Program-made: the position numbers and the translations under genes | NCBI GenBank assembly: GCA_003241895.1 | Contig: QBLY01000011.1 | Location: 543-58,702, forward strand | Source: Lysobacteraceae bacterium | GTDB taxonomy: Bacteria > Pseudomonadota > Gammaproteobacteria > Xanthomonadales > Xanthomonadaceae | Direction: 5' to 3' | Length of the DNA: 58,160 bases | In this document: piece after piece, positions 41,154 to 50,415 of the stretch | Numbering within the stretch: the first letter of the stretch is position 1 | Layout of the letters: each line of letters starts with the position of its first letter | Notes under the pieces: model-generated | The model's input: the letters and a program-made list of their open reading frames with translations, nothing else | Databases searched by the model: none | What the model was told of the DNA's origin: nothing

Positions 41154-44000
41154 CTAGCGCCGCAGCTGCAGGAAGTCGGTGCTCGCCACCAGCCGCAGGC
41201 TGTCCAGGCGCGGGCGCGCGGTGGGCAGGATGGCCAGCAGTTCGTCGCGCTCCTTTTCCAGCTTGGCGATTTCCTCCGGGCGCACCGAGGGGTTAACCCG
41301 GGCCAGCGCGGTGAGGCGGTCGATCTCGTTGGACAGCAGCATGTCGGCCTTGGCCACGGCGGCGTCGATGCGTTCCTGCGCGAGTTCAAGCGTGGCCGTG
41401 CGGACGCGCTCGAGCATCGGCGGCACCAGTGCCGCCAGCACCTTGCGCTGCGGCGAGAGGTCGAAGACGCGGTCGCCGGCGCGCAGCCTCGCGCGCTCGC
41501 CCGGAGAGAACTCCGGCCTTACCTGCAGGCGCGTGTCCACCGCCACGCTTAGCGGCGCCGGTGGCAGGTAGCGCTCCACGTCCAGGCCGGCGGGGGCGAT
41601 GCATTCGATCAGGTTCACCGCCTCCATCACCACGGTGCGCGGCGGCAGGCTGTCGTCCACCAGGAACGCGGCGTTGCCGTATTCGCCCGAGATCAGCAGC
41701 TCGCCGGCCGACAGCAGCAGCGGGTGGTCGGCACGCAGGTACAGCAGGTCGTCGCGGCCCAGGGCCGTGTTGCGGTCGAAAGTGGCCATGCGCGGGCCGT
41801 TCTTGAGCTCTTCGAAGCCGTCCACCGTGACGTGCTCGGGGTCGAGCAGCCAGATGCCCGGCGCCAGCGCTTCGTTGTGCACGCCGAACGCTTCCATCAG
41901 CCGCAGGGCGTGGTCGTCCATGGCCGCGTGCTGGTCGTCGTCGCGCAGTGCCGCCAGCAGGGCGCCGTCGTTGGCGCCGCGGCGGCTGCCCAGCTCAAGC
42001 AGGCGGTCGCGGCCCTGGGCGATCGCCAGCGCCAGCTCGGCGTGCTTGTCGCGGCTGCGGACGATGAGTTCGGTGAGCGCCGGCTCGCGCGCGTCGCTGT
42101 CCTGTTCGGCCAGGCTCAGCAGTTCGGCGCCGAAGCTGCGCAGCAGCTCGCGGCCGTCGGCCAGCACGCCGCGGAACGCATCCAGGCCTTCGTGCACCCA
42201 GCGCAGCAGGACTTCCTGGGCGCTGCCGGCGACGGCAGCGGCGTGGATGTTGACGTCGCCGCGCTGGCCGATGCGGTCCAGGCGGCCGATGCGTTGCTCG
42301 AGCATGTCCGGGTGCAGCGGCAGGTCCCACATCACCAGGTGCTGGGCGAACTGGAAGTTGCGGCCCTCGGCGCCGATCTCGCTGGCGATCAGCAGGCGGG
42401 CGCCGTCGGCGTCGGCGAAGTAGGCCGCGTTGCGGTCGCGCTGCAGCAGGTTCATGTCTTCGTGGAAGCGCGCGACCTTCAGCCCGCTGCGCAGGCGCAG
42501 GGCTTCTTCCAGCGCCTGCACCTTGGCGCGCGAACGGCACAGCAGCAGCACCTTGGCCGGCGCCACCGCCTCCAGGATGCCCAGCAGCCAGTCGGTGCGG
42601 GGGTCGCGGGCGTAGTCGTGCGCGGGTTCGTCGTCGGTGTCGCCGACGTCGTGCGCGAATTCGGCGCGCAGGCGGCCCAGCACCGTCGGGTCTTCGGGCA
42701 CGGGCAGCACGGCCACGTGCGGCACGCGGGCCGGGAAGCCGCCGACCGCGGCGCGGCGGTTTCGCACCATCACGCGGCCGGTGCCGTGCCGGTCCACCAG
42801 GTCGGCCAGCAGCGAATCGCGCTCGTAGGCGTCGCCGGCGGCAATGCGGGCCAGGCGCGCGACCAGCGCTTCCTCTTCCCCGGGAAACAGGCCGGCGAGC
42901 GTGGCCATGTCCTCGGTGGTGAGCGCCAGGCCTTCGAGCAGGCGTTCGGCCAGCGCGGACAGCGCCCGGTAGCCGCGCGATTCGGCGCGATAGGCGTCCA
43001 GGTCGGTGTAGCGCGCGGAGTCGAGCAGGCGCAGGCGGGCGAAGTGCCCGCCCAGCCCCAGCTGCTCGGGTGTGGCGGTTAGCAGCAGCAGCCCGGGGGT
43101 GCGGGCGGCGAGCGAATCCACCAGCGCATAGCCTGGGCTGGCGAATTCCGGCGTCCACACCAGGTGGTGCGCTTCGTCCACCAGCAGCAGGTCCCAGCCG
43201 GCGGCGATGGCCTGCCGGGCGCGCTTGTCGTGGCTGGCCAGCCAGTCCACCGAGGCGATGACGCACTGTTCGTCTTCGAACGGGTTGGCCTGCGGCTCGG
43301 TCATCTCAAGCGATTCGCAGCGCTCTTCGTCGTAGATGGCGAAGGCCAGGTTGAATCGGCGCAGCAGTTCCACGAACCACTGGTTCACCAGGCTTTCGGG
43401 CACCAGCACCAGCACGCGCCTGGCGCGGCCGCTGGCCAGCTGTTGGGCGGTGATCAGGCAGGCTTCGATGGTTTTGCCCAGGCCCACTTCGTCGGCCAGC
43501 AGCAGGCGCGGCGGGCGGCGCTGCGCCGCGGTTTCGGCCACGCGCAGCTGGTGCGGGATCAGGTCGATGCGGGCGCCCAGCACGCCCCAGCCCGCATGCG
43601 CGCGGGCGTCGGCGCGGCGCTGCAGGCATTCGCGGCGGAACTCGAACTGGTCGTTGCGGTCCACGCGCCCGGACAGCAGGCGCGAGTCGGCCTGCGACAC
43701 GGGCTGTTCGGCGTCGAGTTCGCCCTCGGCATGCACGGAGCCGCCGCAGGTGTAGTGGATCAGCGCCTCGAGCAGTTCGGCGTGTTCGACGGTCTTGTCC
43801 TGCCCGCCGACGCGGATGCGCTCGCCGGGGCGGAACACGGCCCGCAGCAGCGGTGCCGAACCCAGCGCGTACAGGCGCACCACGCCGGTGCCGGTGAAGA
43901 CGATCTGCACCTGCCGGCCGGCGAGGCGCAGCACGGTGCCCAGGCCCAGTTCGGGCTCGGCGCTGGAGAACCAGCGTTGGCCGGGAGCGAAAGTGTTCAT
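41154..44000 (-). CDS. rapA: RNA polymerase-associated helicase-like protein RapA
   Basis: RapA is a Swi2/Snf2 ATPase that binds RNA polymerase core and helps it recycle after termination. The 948-residue product (968 in E. coli) has the tandem N-terminal Tudor-like region (FAPGQRWFSSAEPELGLGTV), the ATPase motifs LADEVGLGKTIEA (about 171-183) and LLVDEAHHL (about 270-278), and the second RecA lobe with EIGAEGRNFQFAQHLVMWDLP and EQRIGRLDRIGQ. A long C-terminal region follows. Its ATG overlaps by one base the stop of the upstream M13-like gene (TGATG), an unusual coupling. No other promoter is obvious. Confidence 0.95.
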   Translation of the reverse strand: MNTFAPGQRWFSSAEPELGLGTVLRLAGRQVQIVFTGTGVVRLYALGSAPLLRAVFRPGERIRVGGQDKTVEHAELLEALIHYTCGGSVHAEGELDAEQPVSQADSRLLSGRVDRNDQFEFRRECLQRRADARAHAGWGVLGARIDLIPHQLRVAETAAQRRPPRLLLADEVGLGKTIEACLITAQQLASGRARRVLVLVPESLVNQWFVELLRRFNLAFAIYDEERCESLEMTEPQANPFEDEQCVIASVDWLASHDKRARQAIAAGWDLLLVDEAHHLVWTPEFASPGYALVDSLAARTPGLLLLTATPEQLGLGGHFARLRLLDSARYTDLDAYRAESRGYRALSALAERLLEGLALTTEDMATLAGLFPGEEEALVARLARIAAGDAYERDSLLADLVDRHGTGRVMVRNRRAAVGGFPARVPHVAVLPVPEDPTVLGRLRAEFAHDVGDTDDEPAHDYARDPRTDWLLGILEAVAPAKVLLLCRSRAKVQALEEALRLRSGLKVARFHEDMNLLQRDRNAAYFADADGARLLIASEIGAEGRNFQFAQHLVMWDLPLHPDMLEQRIGRLDRIGQRGDVNIHAAAVAGSAQEVLLRWVHEGLDAFRGVLADGRELLRSFGAELLSLAEQDSDAREPALTELIVRSRDKHAELALAIAQGRDRLLELGSRRGANDGALLAALRDDDQHAAMDDHALRLMEAFGVHNEALAPGIWLLDPEHVTVDGFEELKNGPRMATFDRNTALGRDDLLYLRADHPLLLSAGELLISGEYGNAAFLVDDSLPPRTVVMEAVNLIECIAPAGLDVERYLPPAPLSVAVDTRLQVRPEFSPGERARLRAGDRVFDLSPQRKVLAALVPPMLERVRTATLELAQERIDAAVAKADMLLSNEIDRLTALARVNPSVRPEEIAKLEKERDELLAILPTARPRLDSLRLVASTDFLQLRR

Positions 44001-45904
44001 CAGCGCCAGAGGGCGACCTGGTCCTTGGCCGGGCGCTGCATCGCGACCTTGCCCTTGCAGGTGTAAGCGTCGGCGAACGCGGGCAGGTTCGACAGCGGGC
44101 CGTTGACGCGCCACTTGCCGGGCGCGTGGTTGGCGGTGGCCTGCGCCGCGGCCAGGGCGGTGTCCTTGTCCTGGCGGGCCCAGAGGCCTGCCCAGCCGGT
44201 GAAGAAGGCCTTGGACGCGGCGGCATCGGGTTTGCCCTGGGCGTTGAGCGCATCCCAAGCCAACTCCAGGCCAGCCAGGTCGGCCTGGTTCTGCGGGAAG
44301 CTGCGCGTGCCGTTGACGCGGGTGGCGCCGCCGGTGGCCGAGTAGGCGTTGTACTGCGCGATCAGCGGCGTGGCGCGCTTGCTCCAGGCGGCGGCATCGG
44401 CGCCGTCCCAGGTCTGGATGGCCAGGCTCAGCTGCTGCGCGAGCAGGGCACCGAACGCGCCGAAGTCGGCGGCGCTGCCGGCGTCGTCGAGCAGCGGCGG
44501 CTGCAGGGTGGCGGCGGTCACCAGCAGGCGGTTCTCCGTGGGCAGGTAGGCCACCAGCGGCTGCCACTGTTCGGCGGGCCAGGCGAACTCGGCGCGCACC
44601 AGTGCGTACTTCATCAGCCAACGGCGAAGCGCCAGCACGTTGCCGGCGAGGTCGGTGCGGCTGAACTGCAGTTCGTCGAACACGTTGTCGGGCACGCTCC
44701 GGCCGACCTGCACCGACATGGCCTTCAGGCGCTCGAGCGCCGCGGCCTTTCCGGTCGGGCTGAGCCAGGCGGCGCGCTCGACTGCGGCGATGGCGCTGGC
44801 CTTCACTGAGGCTGCGACGGCGCGTGCGCGTTCCTGACGGGGCACCGGCAGGAAGCGCTGGGTGTAGGCAGCGTCGAGAATCTCGGGAACCCGGGCTTCG
44901 AGCACCCAGCGGGCGCGCAGCGCGCGGGGTGTCGGTGCCGCCTGGCCCGCGAGGGTGACTTCGTAAAGCTGCGCCCACGGGTCGTGGTAGGCCTTGCCAA
45001 GGGTCGGCGCCATCTCGCGAAGCACCTGCGCCCGGAGATAGACCTTCCACTGGTCGGGTTTGGTGTTGGCGATCTGGGTGTCGAGTGCGCGGAAGAAGCC
45101 CGGCGTGGACACCGCCACCTGGGTGGCCTTGAGGCCGTGGGCCTTGAGGATGGCGGCCAGGTCGATGGTGCCGCCAACGCTCTGGGCTTCCTTGATCTGC
45201 ATCACCTGGAACGGGCTGCCGGCCAGCGTGGCCTTGGCCAGGTCGCGTTCCATGCGGCCGACCCAGCCGGCCTGCTCGACCATCTTGGCTTCCGGCGTGC
45301 CGGCCAATCGCAGCCACTGCGCGACCGCCGCCAGGTAGCGCACTTCCACCGGCTGCACCAGCGGGTCGGCGCTGGCGTAGAAGCCGGCGTCGGGCAGGCC
45401 CAGGGCGCCGGGCCCGACCTGGGCGTAGGGGTTGCCCTGGGCGTCGCGCAGCACCTGCACGTTCACCAGCACCGGCATGCCGGCCGCGTGCAGCGCCGCG
45501 ACGGCGGCGGGGATGTCCCTGGTGCGTTTGATCTTGTCGATGATGGCCAGCAGCGGCTGCGCCGCCTTCAGGCCGGCGGCCTCGATGGCGGCCTCGTCCT
45601 GGGCGCTGGCGAACAGGTCGGCCAGCCGGATCGAGACGGTGGCGCCCGCGGGCGCGGTGGTGGCAGCCAGCACCTGGTCGCGCTGCGATTGGCCCAGCGC
45701 ATTGAGCTGGTCCCAGCGGGTCAGCGAGTTTGCACCTGCCGGCAATGGGTTCTGGCTGAGCCAGGCGGCGTTGGCGTGGCCATAGAAATCGGCGCAGGCG
45801 GCGGGCGCGACCGGAGCGCGCTGGGCGGCGGCGGGGCCGGCGGCCAGGGTCACCAGAAGGCCGGCGAGTAGGGGCGAGAACAGCTTGCGAATGCGGGTGG
45901 GCAT
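44000..45904 (-). CDS. M13-family protein lacking the zinc-binding residues (pseudo-peptidase)
   Basis: This 634-residue secreted protein (Sec signal, cleavage near AAA-QRA) aligns along its length with the two intact M13 peptidases encoded to its right. Where they have GHEMIHG or GHEMLHG it has AQQLSLA (residues 489-495), and the third ligand in GENIAD is Gln538 (PQNQADLAG). All three zinc ligands and the catalytic Glu are therefore gone, and about 15 residues after the motif are deleted. The late NHAP and the Arg of KWRVNG remain. It has no frameshift and a good ribosome site (GGAG), so it is probably expressed in a non-enzymatic role. It overlaps rapA by one base. Confidence 0.88.
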   Translation of the reverse strand: MPTRIRKLFSPLLAGLLVTLAAGPAAAQRAPVAPAACADFYGHANAAWLSQNPLPAGANSLTRWDQLNALGQSQRDQVLAATTAPAGATVSIRLADLFASAQDEAAIEAAGLKAAQPLLAIIDKIKRTRDIPAAVAALHAAGMPVLVNVQVLRDAQGNPYAQVGPGALGLPDAGFYASADPLVQPVEVRYLAAVAQWLRLAGTPEAKMVEQAGWVGRMERDLAKATLAGSPFQVMQIKEAQSVGGTIDLAAILKAHGLKATQVAVSTPGFFRALDTQIANTKPDQWKVYLRAQVLREMAPTLGKAYHDPWAQLYEVTLAGQAAPTPRALRARWVLEARVPEILDAAYTQRFLPVPRQERARAVAASVKASAIAAVERAAWLSPTGKAAALERLKAMSVQVGRSVPDNVFDELQFSRTDLAGNVLALRRWLMKYALVRAEFAWPAEQWQPLVAYLPTENRLLVTAATLQPPLLDDAGSAADFGAFGALLAQQLSLAIQTWDGADAAAWSKRATPLIAQYNAYSATGGATRVNGTRSFPQNQADLAGLELAWDALNAQGKPDAAASKAFFTGWAGLWARQDKDTALAAAQATANHAPGKWRVNGPLSNLPAFADAYTCKGKVAMQRPAKDQVALWR

Positions 45905-45978
45905 CGCGTACTCCGGGGTAGGGGACCGCGATTCTACCGCCGCGCCGCCCCCCGGCCCAGATAAAACGGCCAAAAAAG

Positions 45979-46008
45979 AAAACGGCCCGGGCGAGGCCGG
46001 GCCGTTTT
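45979..46008 (-). terminator. Rho-independent terminator of the first intact M13 peptidase gene
   Basis: AAAACGGCCCGG and CCGGGCCGTTTT pair perfectly over 12 bases around a six-base loop. On the minus strand the stem runs into TTTTCTTTTTTGG. It lies 26 bases after the stop at 46035, so it separates the M13 gene from the pseudo-peptidase/rapA unit downstream, which must have its own promoter in 45905-45978. Confidence 0.9.
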
Positions 46009-46034
46009 CCTGGCGTTGCGGCGCCGTTGGAGGC

Positions 46035-48131
46035 TTACCAGATGGCGATCTTGGCGTCGCCCGATCGCACCATCGGGTCACCGGCCTTGCAGTCGAAGGC
46101 CTGCGCGAACACGGTCATGTTCGACGGCGCGCCGATGGCACGGAAGTTGGCCGGGGCATGCGAGTCGGTGGTCAGGCGCACTTTGAGCTCTTCGGGCTTG
46201 AAGTTGCGGCGCCAGACGGTGGCCCAGTTCATGAAGAAGCGCTGGTCCGGGCCGTAGCCGTCGATCTGGGCGACGCGCTTGTTGGCCAGGTCGCGCTGCA
46301 GGGCGTCGTAGGCCACGGCCAGGCCGCCCAGGTCGGCGATGTTCTCGCCCAGGGTGAGCTTGCCGTTCACGTGCAGGCCTTCGATGGACTCGTAGCCGTT
46401 GAACTGTTCCACCAGCTGGCTGGTGCGCTGTTCAAAGCCGGTCTTGTCCTTGTCGCTCCACCAGTTGGCGAAGTTGCCCTTGGCGTCGAAGCGGCTGCCC
46501 TGGTCGTCATAGCCGTGGATCATCTCGTGGCCGATCACCGCACCGATGCCGCCGTAGTTGAGCGCGTCGTCGGCATTGGCGTCGAAGAACGGCGGCTGCA
46601 GGATCGCCGCCGGGAACACGATTTCATTGGCCAGCGGGTTGTAGTACGCGTTCACCGTCTGCGGGCTCATGCCCCATTCGGTCTTGTCCACCGGCTGGCC
46701 GATCTTGGCCAGGTTGAACTTGTAGTTGAACTCGCTGGCGGCCATCAGGTTGCCCACGAAGCTGGTGCGGTCGGTCTGCAGGCCGCTCCAGTCGCGCCAC
46801 TTGTCGGGGTAGCCGATCTTGGGGGTGAAGGCGGCCCACTTCTCGAGCGCCTTTTCCTTGGTTTGCGCGCCCATCCACTCCAGGCCCTCGATGCGCGCCT
46901 TGAGCGCCTCGCCCAGGTTGGCCACCAGGGTCTGCATGCGCGCCTTGGCCTCGGGCGAGAACGCCACCTCGACGTATTCCTTGCCCAGGGCTTCGCCCAT
47001 CTGGCCGTTGATGGTGTTGAGCACGCGCTTCCAGCGCGGCTGCATTTCCTGCTGGCCGCGCAGGGTCTTGCCGTAGAAGTTGAAGTTCTCCTGGGCGAAG
47101 GCGTCGGCCAGGAACGGCGCGGCGTTGTCGATGGTCTGCACGCGCAGGTAGGCCTGCCAGGTGGCGGCCGGCACGTCGGCCAGCATGGCGTTCACTTCCT
47201 TGTGGAAGTCCGGCTGGGCCAGGGAGAACATCTCGGGACGGGCCAGGCCCTGGGCTTCGAAGAAGGAAGACCACTTGAAGTTCGGGGTCAGCGCGTCGGC
47301 GTCGTCGATGCTCACCGGGTTGTAGTACAGCGACACGTCGCGCGATAGCTGTTCGCTGGACATCGATGCCTTGGCCAGGCGCGTCTCGAAGGCCATCACG
47401 TCGGCAGCCTGTGCGGTCGCGGTGGCCTCATCGGCGCCGGCCAGCTTGAACATGCTGGCCAGGTGGGCAACGTAGGCGGTGCGGATGTCGGCGTGCTTGT
47501 CGTCGAAGTAATAGGTGGTGTCGGGCAGGCCCAGGCCGGCCTGGCCGGCATAGGCGATGTTGACGGTGGAGTTCTTGAAGTCCGGGCTCGGGCCGAAGCC
47601 GAACACGTAAGACTGGCCCTTGGCGTAGCTCTTCATCAGGAAGGCGGCGATGGACTCGCCGGACTCCAGCGCCGAGATCTCGTCGAGCATCGGCTGGATC
47701 GGCGTCAGGCCGGCGGCGTTGATCGCTGCGTCGTCCATGCCGGTGGCCCAGACGTCGCCGATCAGCTTCTGCGTGCCCGAGGCATCGGTCTTGGCGGCGA
47801 GGCCGGTGACCAGGGCCTGCTGGATTTCCAGCGAGCGCTCGGCCAACAGCTCGAAGCTGCCCCAGGTGGTGCGGTCGGCCGGCACCGGGTTGGCCGCGAG
47901 CCATTTGCCGTTGACGAAGCCATTGAGGTCGGTGCAGGCGCTGATGCCGGTGTCGAGGTCGGCGGACTGGAAGGAAATGATGGGGGTCTTGAGCGTGGCC
48001 AGGTCGACGACCGGCTTGGCGGCTTCAGGCGCAGCGGCGGTTTCCACCGGCGCTTGGGCCTTCTGGCAGGCGGCGAGGGCCATCGTGACCGCAAGGGCCA
48101 GGGCGAGGGGTTTGAGGGAAGCAAGGTTCAC
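46035..48131 (-). CDS. M13-family metallopeptidase, outer-envelope lipoprotein (PepO/neprilysin-like)
   Basis: This 698-residue zinc peptidase of the neprilysin family has a lipoprotein signal with lipobox MALAAC (Cys22). An M13 N-terminal domain follows, then the catalytic domain with NAYYNPLANEIVFPAAILQPP, zinc motif GHEMIHG (His535, Glu536, His539), third ligand Glu596 in GENIADLGG and substrate-binding SHAPANFRAIG. It ends in the conserved CKAGDPMVRS...IW tail. It probably trims peptides in the periplasm or at the membrane. The GTG at 48131 is chosen for its GGAG site and signal peptide. It has its own terminator and is a close paralogue of the peptidase encoded at 50416-52527. Confidence 0.93.
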   Translation of the reverse strand: MNLASLKPLALALAVTMALAACQKAQAPVETAAAPEAAKPVVDLATLKTPIISFQSADLDTGISACTDLNGFVNGKWLAANPVPADRTTWGSFELLAERSLEIQQALVTGLAAKTDASGTQKLIGDVWATGMDDAAINAAGLTPIQPMLDEISALESGESIAAFLMKSYAKGQSYVFGFGPSPDFKNSTVNIAYAGQAGLGLPDTTYYFDDKHADIRTAYVAHLASMFKLAGADEATATAQAADVMAFETRLAKASMSSEQLSRDVSLYYNPVSIDDADALTPNFKWSSFFEAQGLARPEMFSLAQPDFHKEVNAMLADVPAATWQAYLRVQTIDNAAPFLADAFAQENFNFYGKTLRGQQEMQPRWKRVLNTINGQMGEALGKEYVEVAFSPEAKARMQTLVANLGEALKARIEGLEWMGAQTKEKALEKWAAFTPKIGYPDKWRDWSGLQTDRTSFVGNLMAASEFNYKFNLAKIGQPVDKTEWGMSPQTVNAYYNPLANEIVFPAAILQPPFFDANADDALNYGGIGAVIGHEMIHGYDDQGSRFDAKGNFANWWSDKDKTGFEQRTSQLVEQFNGYESIEGLHVNGKLTLGENIADLGGLAVAYDALQRDLANKRVAQIDGYGPDQRFFMNWATVWRRNFKPEELKVRLTTDSHAPANFRAIGAPSNMTVFAQAFDCKAGDPMVRSGDAKIAIW

Positions 48132-48297
48132 GTGCGACTCCGGGTCCGGGTGGGCTAGACAGGTGTGGAAAGGGGGCGCCGTCGACATCTCGGCGGACTC
48201 CCGATTCTGGACCTTCGCCCGCCCCTGGGCATAGGTCGAAGGTCACGCATGCCTGGGCAGGGGAGTGACCCAACCCCGGAATGCGTTCCTTCCAGCC

Positions 48298-48328
48298 AAA
48301 AAAAAGGCGCGGCCGTAGCCGCGCCTTT
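48298..48328 (-). terminator. Rho-independent terminator of the S8 peptidase gene
   Basis: AAAGGCGCGGC and GCCGCGCCTTT form an 11-base stem with loop CGTA. On the minus strand it is followed by a run of eight T in total, 19 bases after the peptidase stop at 48347. It is a textbook terminator for the minus strand. Confidence 0.92.
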
Positions 48329-48346
48329 CGGGTCAGGCGGTTGCGA

Positions 48347-50194
48347 TCAGGTGCCCAGGCCCAGGGTGAAGCTGTAGCTGGCGGTGTTGTTGCTCGGGCG
48401 ATCGTCCACCGCGTCGCTGGTGATCGTCGCCTCGGTCCGCACCATGGTGGAGCGCAGCGCCTTCACCTTGAACTGGATCAGGTCCGAGCGTCCCGCCGGG
48501 TAGGCGCCCGCGAAGCTGCAGTCGAAGTTGAACAACGAGCGGCTGGCGGGCTGCTCGGTGCAGGTCCATCCGGCCGGAGCGATGGGCTCCACGGAATGGA
48601 CCCGGTTGGAGATCGAGAACGACAGGCGGGTGGCCGGGGCGACTTCCGGACCGCGGCTGCGCACCATGATGCCCACGGTCGCTTCACGGCCGTAGGTGAT
48701 GGTCGCCGGGCGCCCGGTCAAGAAAGCACTCAACTCAGCCTGCAGCGGACCGCCACCGGCGGCCAGCACCAGGGCATGGGCGTCGATGATGCCCGAGCCG
48801 CAGCCCTGGGGGCAGGGCGTGGCCAACGGGTAGGCGGTGGCCTTGAGGCGCGCCTCCGCTTCGGCCGGGGTCCACAGCGGCAGGCCCAGCGTCAGGCGAC
48901 GGCTCTGGGCAAGGGCCACCGCGCCGGCCACGTGCGGCGCCGCCATCGAGGTGCCGCTGTAGTAGGCGTAACCCTCGGCGACCGGAACGGTTGCACCCGA
49001 GTTCACGGTGGAGGCGATGGTCGAGCCAGGCGCCGCGACGTCGATCAAGCTGCCGAAGTTGGAGAAGCCCGATCGGGCCGAAACCGAGGTCACGGAGGCG
49101 ACGTTGACGACGTTGTTGCAGCTCGCCGGCGAGAAGTTCGCCGCATCGAAGTTGCTGTTGCCAGCCGCAACCACGACCACCGTGCCCCGGCTGACCGCGC
49201 CGTTGATGACCGTCTGCGACAGCGGATCGCAGGGGCGGGCGCCGCCCAGCGACATGTTGATGATGTCGGCTACGTCGCCGGCGGCCAGCGTCGGCACGCC
49301 CGGCACCACGCCACCCGAAGACCAGGTGATGGCGTCGGCGATGTCCGAGGTGTAGCCGCCGCCGCGTCCCAGGGCCCGCACGGGCATGACCTTGGCGCCC
49401 CATGCGGTACCGGCCACGCCCTTGGCGTTGTTGGTTACGGCAGCGACGGTGCCGGCGACATGGGTGCCGTGCCAGCTGCTGGCCCGGGTGAAGGTGTCGC
49501 CCGGATCGTTCGGGTCGGCGTCGCGGCCGTCACCGTCGACCGACACCGCCGGGTCAAAGATGAAGTCGTAGCCCGGCACCTGGTTCGCGTTCAAGTCGCT
49601 GTGGACGGTGATACCGGTATCGATCACCGCCACGATGATGCCGGCGCCGTTGGCAATGTCCCAGGCCTGGTCGGCGCGGATGCCCGCGTCGGCATCGAAG
49701 AAGCCCCACTGCAGGCCGTAGAACGAGTCATTGGGCGCGAAGGTCGGCTGCAGCAGGTCGTCCACCTGGACGTACTCGACGTCCGGATGGGACGCAATGG
49801 CGCGCATCAGGGTTTCGGCGTCAACGCTGTCGAGCTTCTGGCTGGTGGCGATGACGTCGGCACCGACCGACATCGGCCGCAGGTAGGTGGCCAGCGGCGC
49901 CGCGGACTTGGCGCTCTTGCCGCCCTGCACGCGCGCGAAGTTCAGGGCCTGCATGGCCTGGTTGGCGATGTCGGTGACGTCGGTGCCTTCGTTGCGGACG
50001 CGCTGCAGGCCGCCCGTCTTCTGGCCAGCGTCAGGGGCAGCGTCGCGCAGCTTCACGATGAAGCGGTCGTACTGCTGCCCGGCCTCGAGGCCGCCGGTTG
50101 CGAACTGGCCCGCGAGGGCCGGTGTGGCGGCAAAGGCGAGGGCGGTGGCTGCGGCGATGGCGCGCAGGCGGTAGTTACGGGTGGTGTGGCTCAC
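48347..50194 (-). CDS. Secreted S8 (subtilisin-like) serine peptidase
   Basis: The 615-residue preproenzyme has a signal peptide (cleavage near ALA-GQF), an I9-like propeptide (to about 150), and a subtilase domain with Asp192 (AVIDTGI), His242 (SSWHGTHVAGT), oxyanion Asn346 (AAGNSN) and Ser416 (YYSGTSMAAPHVAG). A C-terminal beta-sandwich domain of about 130 residues (TITYGREATVGIMVRSRGPE onward) resembles CARDB/DUF11-type modules of secreted proteins. Lysobacter-type bacteria secrete several such proteases. Translation starts at GTG 50194, with AGGGG about 11 bases upstream and TTTAATAC as a possible -10 further up. It lies between two M13 genes on the same strand. Confidence 0.94.
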   Translation of the reverse strand: MSHTTRNYRLRAIAAATALAFAATPALAGQFATGGLEAGQQYDRFIVKLRDAAPDAGQKTGGLQRVRNEGTDVTDIANQAMQALNFARVQGGKSAKSAAPLATYLRPMSVGADVIATSQKLDSVDAETLMRAIASHPDVEYVQVDDLLQPTFAPNDSFYGLQWGFFDADAGIRADQAWDIANGAGIIVAVIDTGITVHSDLNANQVPGYDFIFDPAVSVDGDGRDADPNDPGDTFTRASSWHGTHVAGTVAAVTNNAKGVAGTAWGAKVMPVRALGRGGGYTSDIADAITWSSGGVVPGVPTLAAGDVADIINMSLGGARPCDPLSQTVINGAVSRGTVVVVAAGNSNFDAANFSPASCNNVVNVASVTSVSARSGFSNFGSLIDVAAPGSTIASTVNSGATVPVAEGYAYYSGTSMAAPHVAGAVALAQSRRLTLGLPLWTPAEAEARLKATAYPLATPCPQGCGSGIIDAHALVLAAGGGPLQAELSAFLTGRPATITYGREATVGIMVRSRGPEVAPATRLSFSISNRVHSVEPIAPAGWTCTEQPASRSLFNFDCSFAGAYPAGRSDLIQFKVKALRSTMVRTEATITSDAVDDRPSNNTASYSFTLGLGT

Positions 50195-50376
50195 GGTGTC
50201 TGGATCCCCTGAAAATGCAAGGTTGGTATTAAATCCGCCACTGGGGCGGCACTTGGAGGGCGGTGCAGCGCCGGTAACCCCATATCAGCCGGGCGCACCG
50301 CCAAAGTTATCAAAACCAAACGCCGCTGTGCGACATTTCCGGCCACCGCCGTAAGATATTCGCCTGAACCGCTTGA

Positions 50377-50402
50377 ACCCCGGGCGGCCGGCCGCCCGGG
50401 GT
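50377..50402. repeat. 26-base perfect GC palindrome between the S8 and second M13 genes
   Basis: The sequence from 50377 to 50402 is identical to its reverse complement, beginning ACCCCGGGCGGCC at its left half. It lies 14 bases after the stop of the M13 gene on the right. A hairpin here could end transcription, but there is no T-run. It might also be a protein-binding site. Confidence 0.6.
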
Positions 50403-50415
50403 GCGCCCGCAGGTG

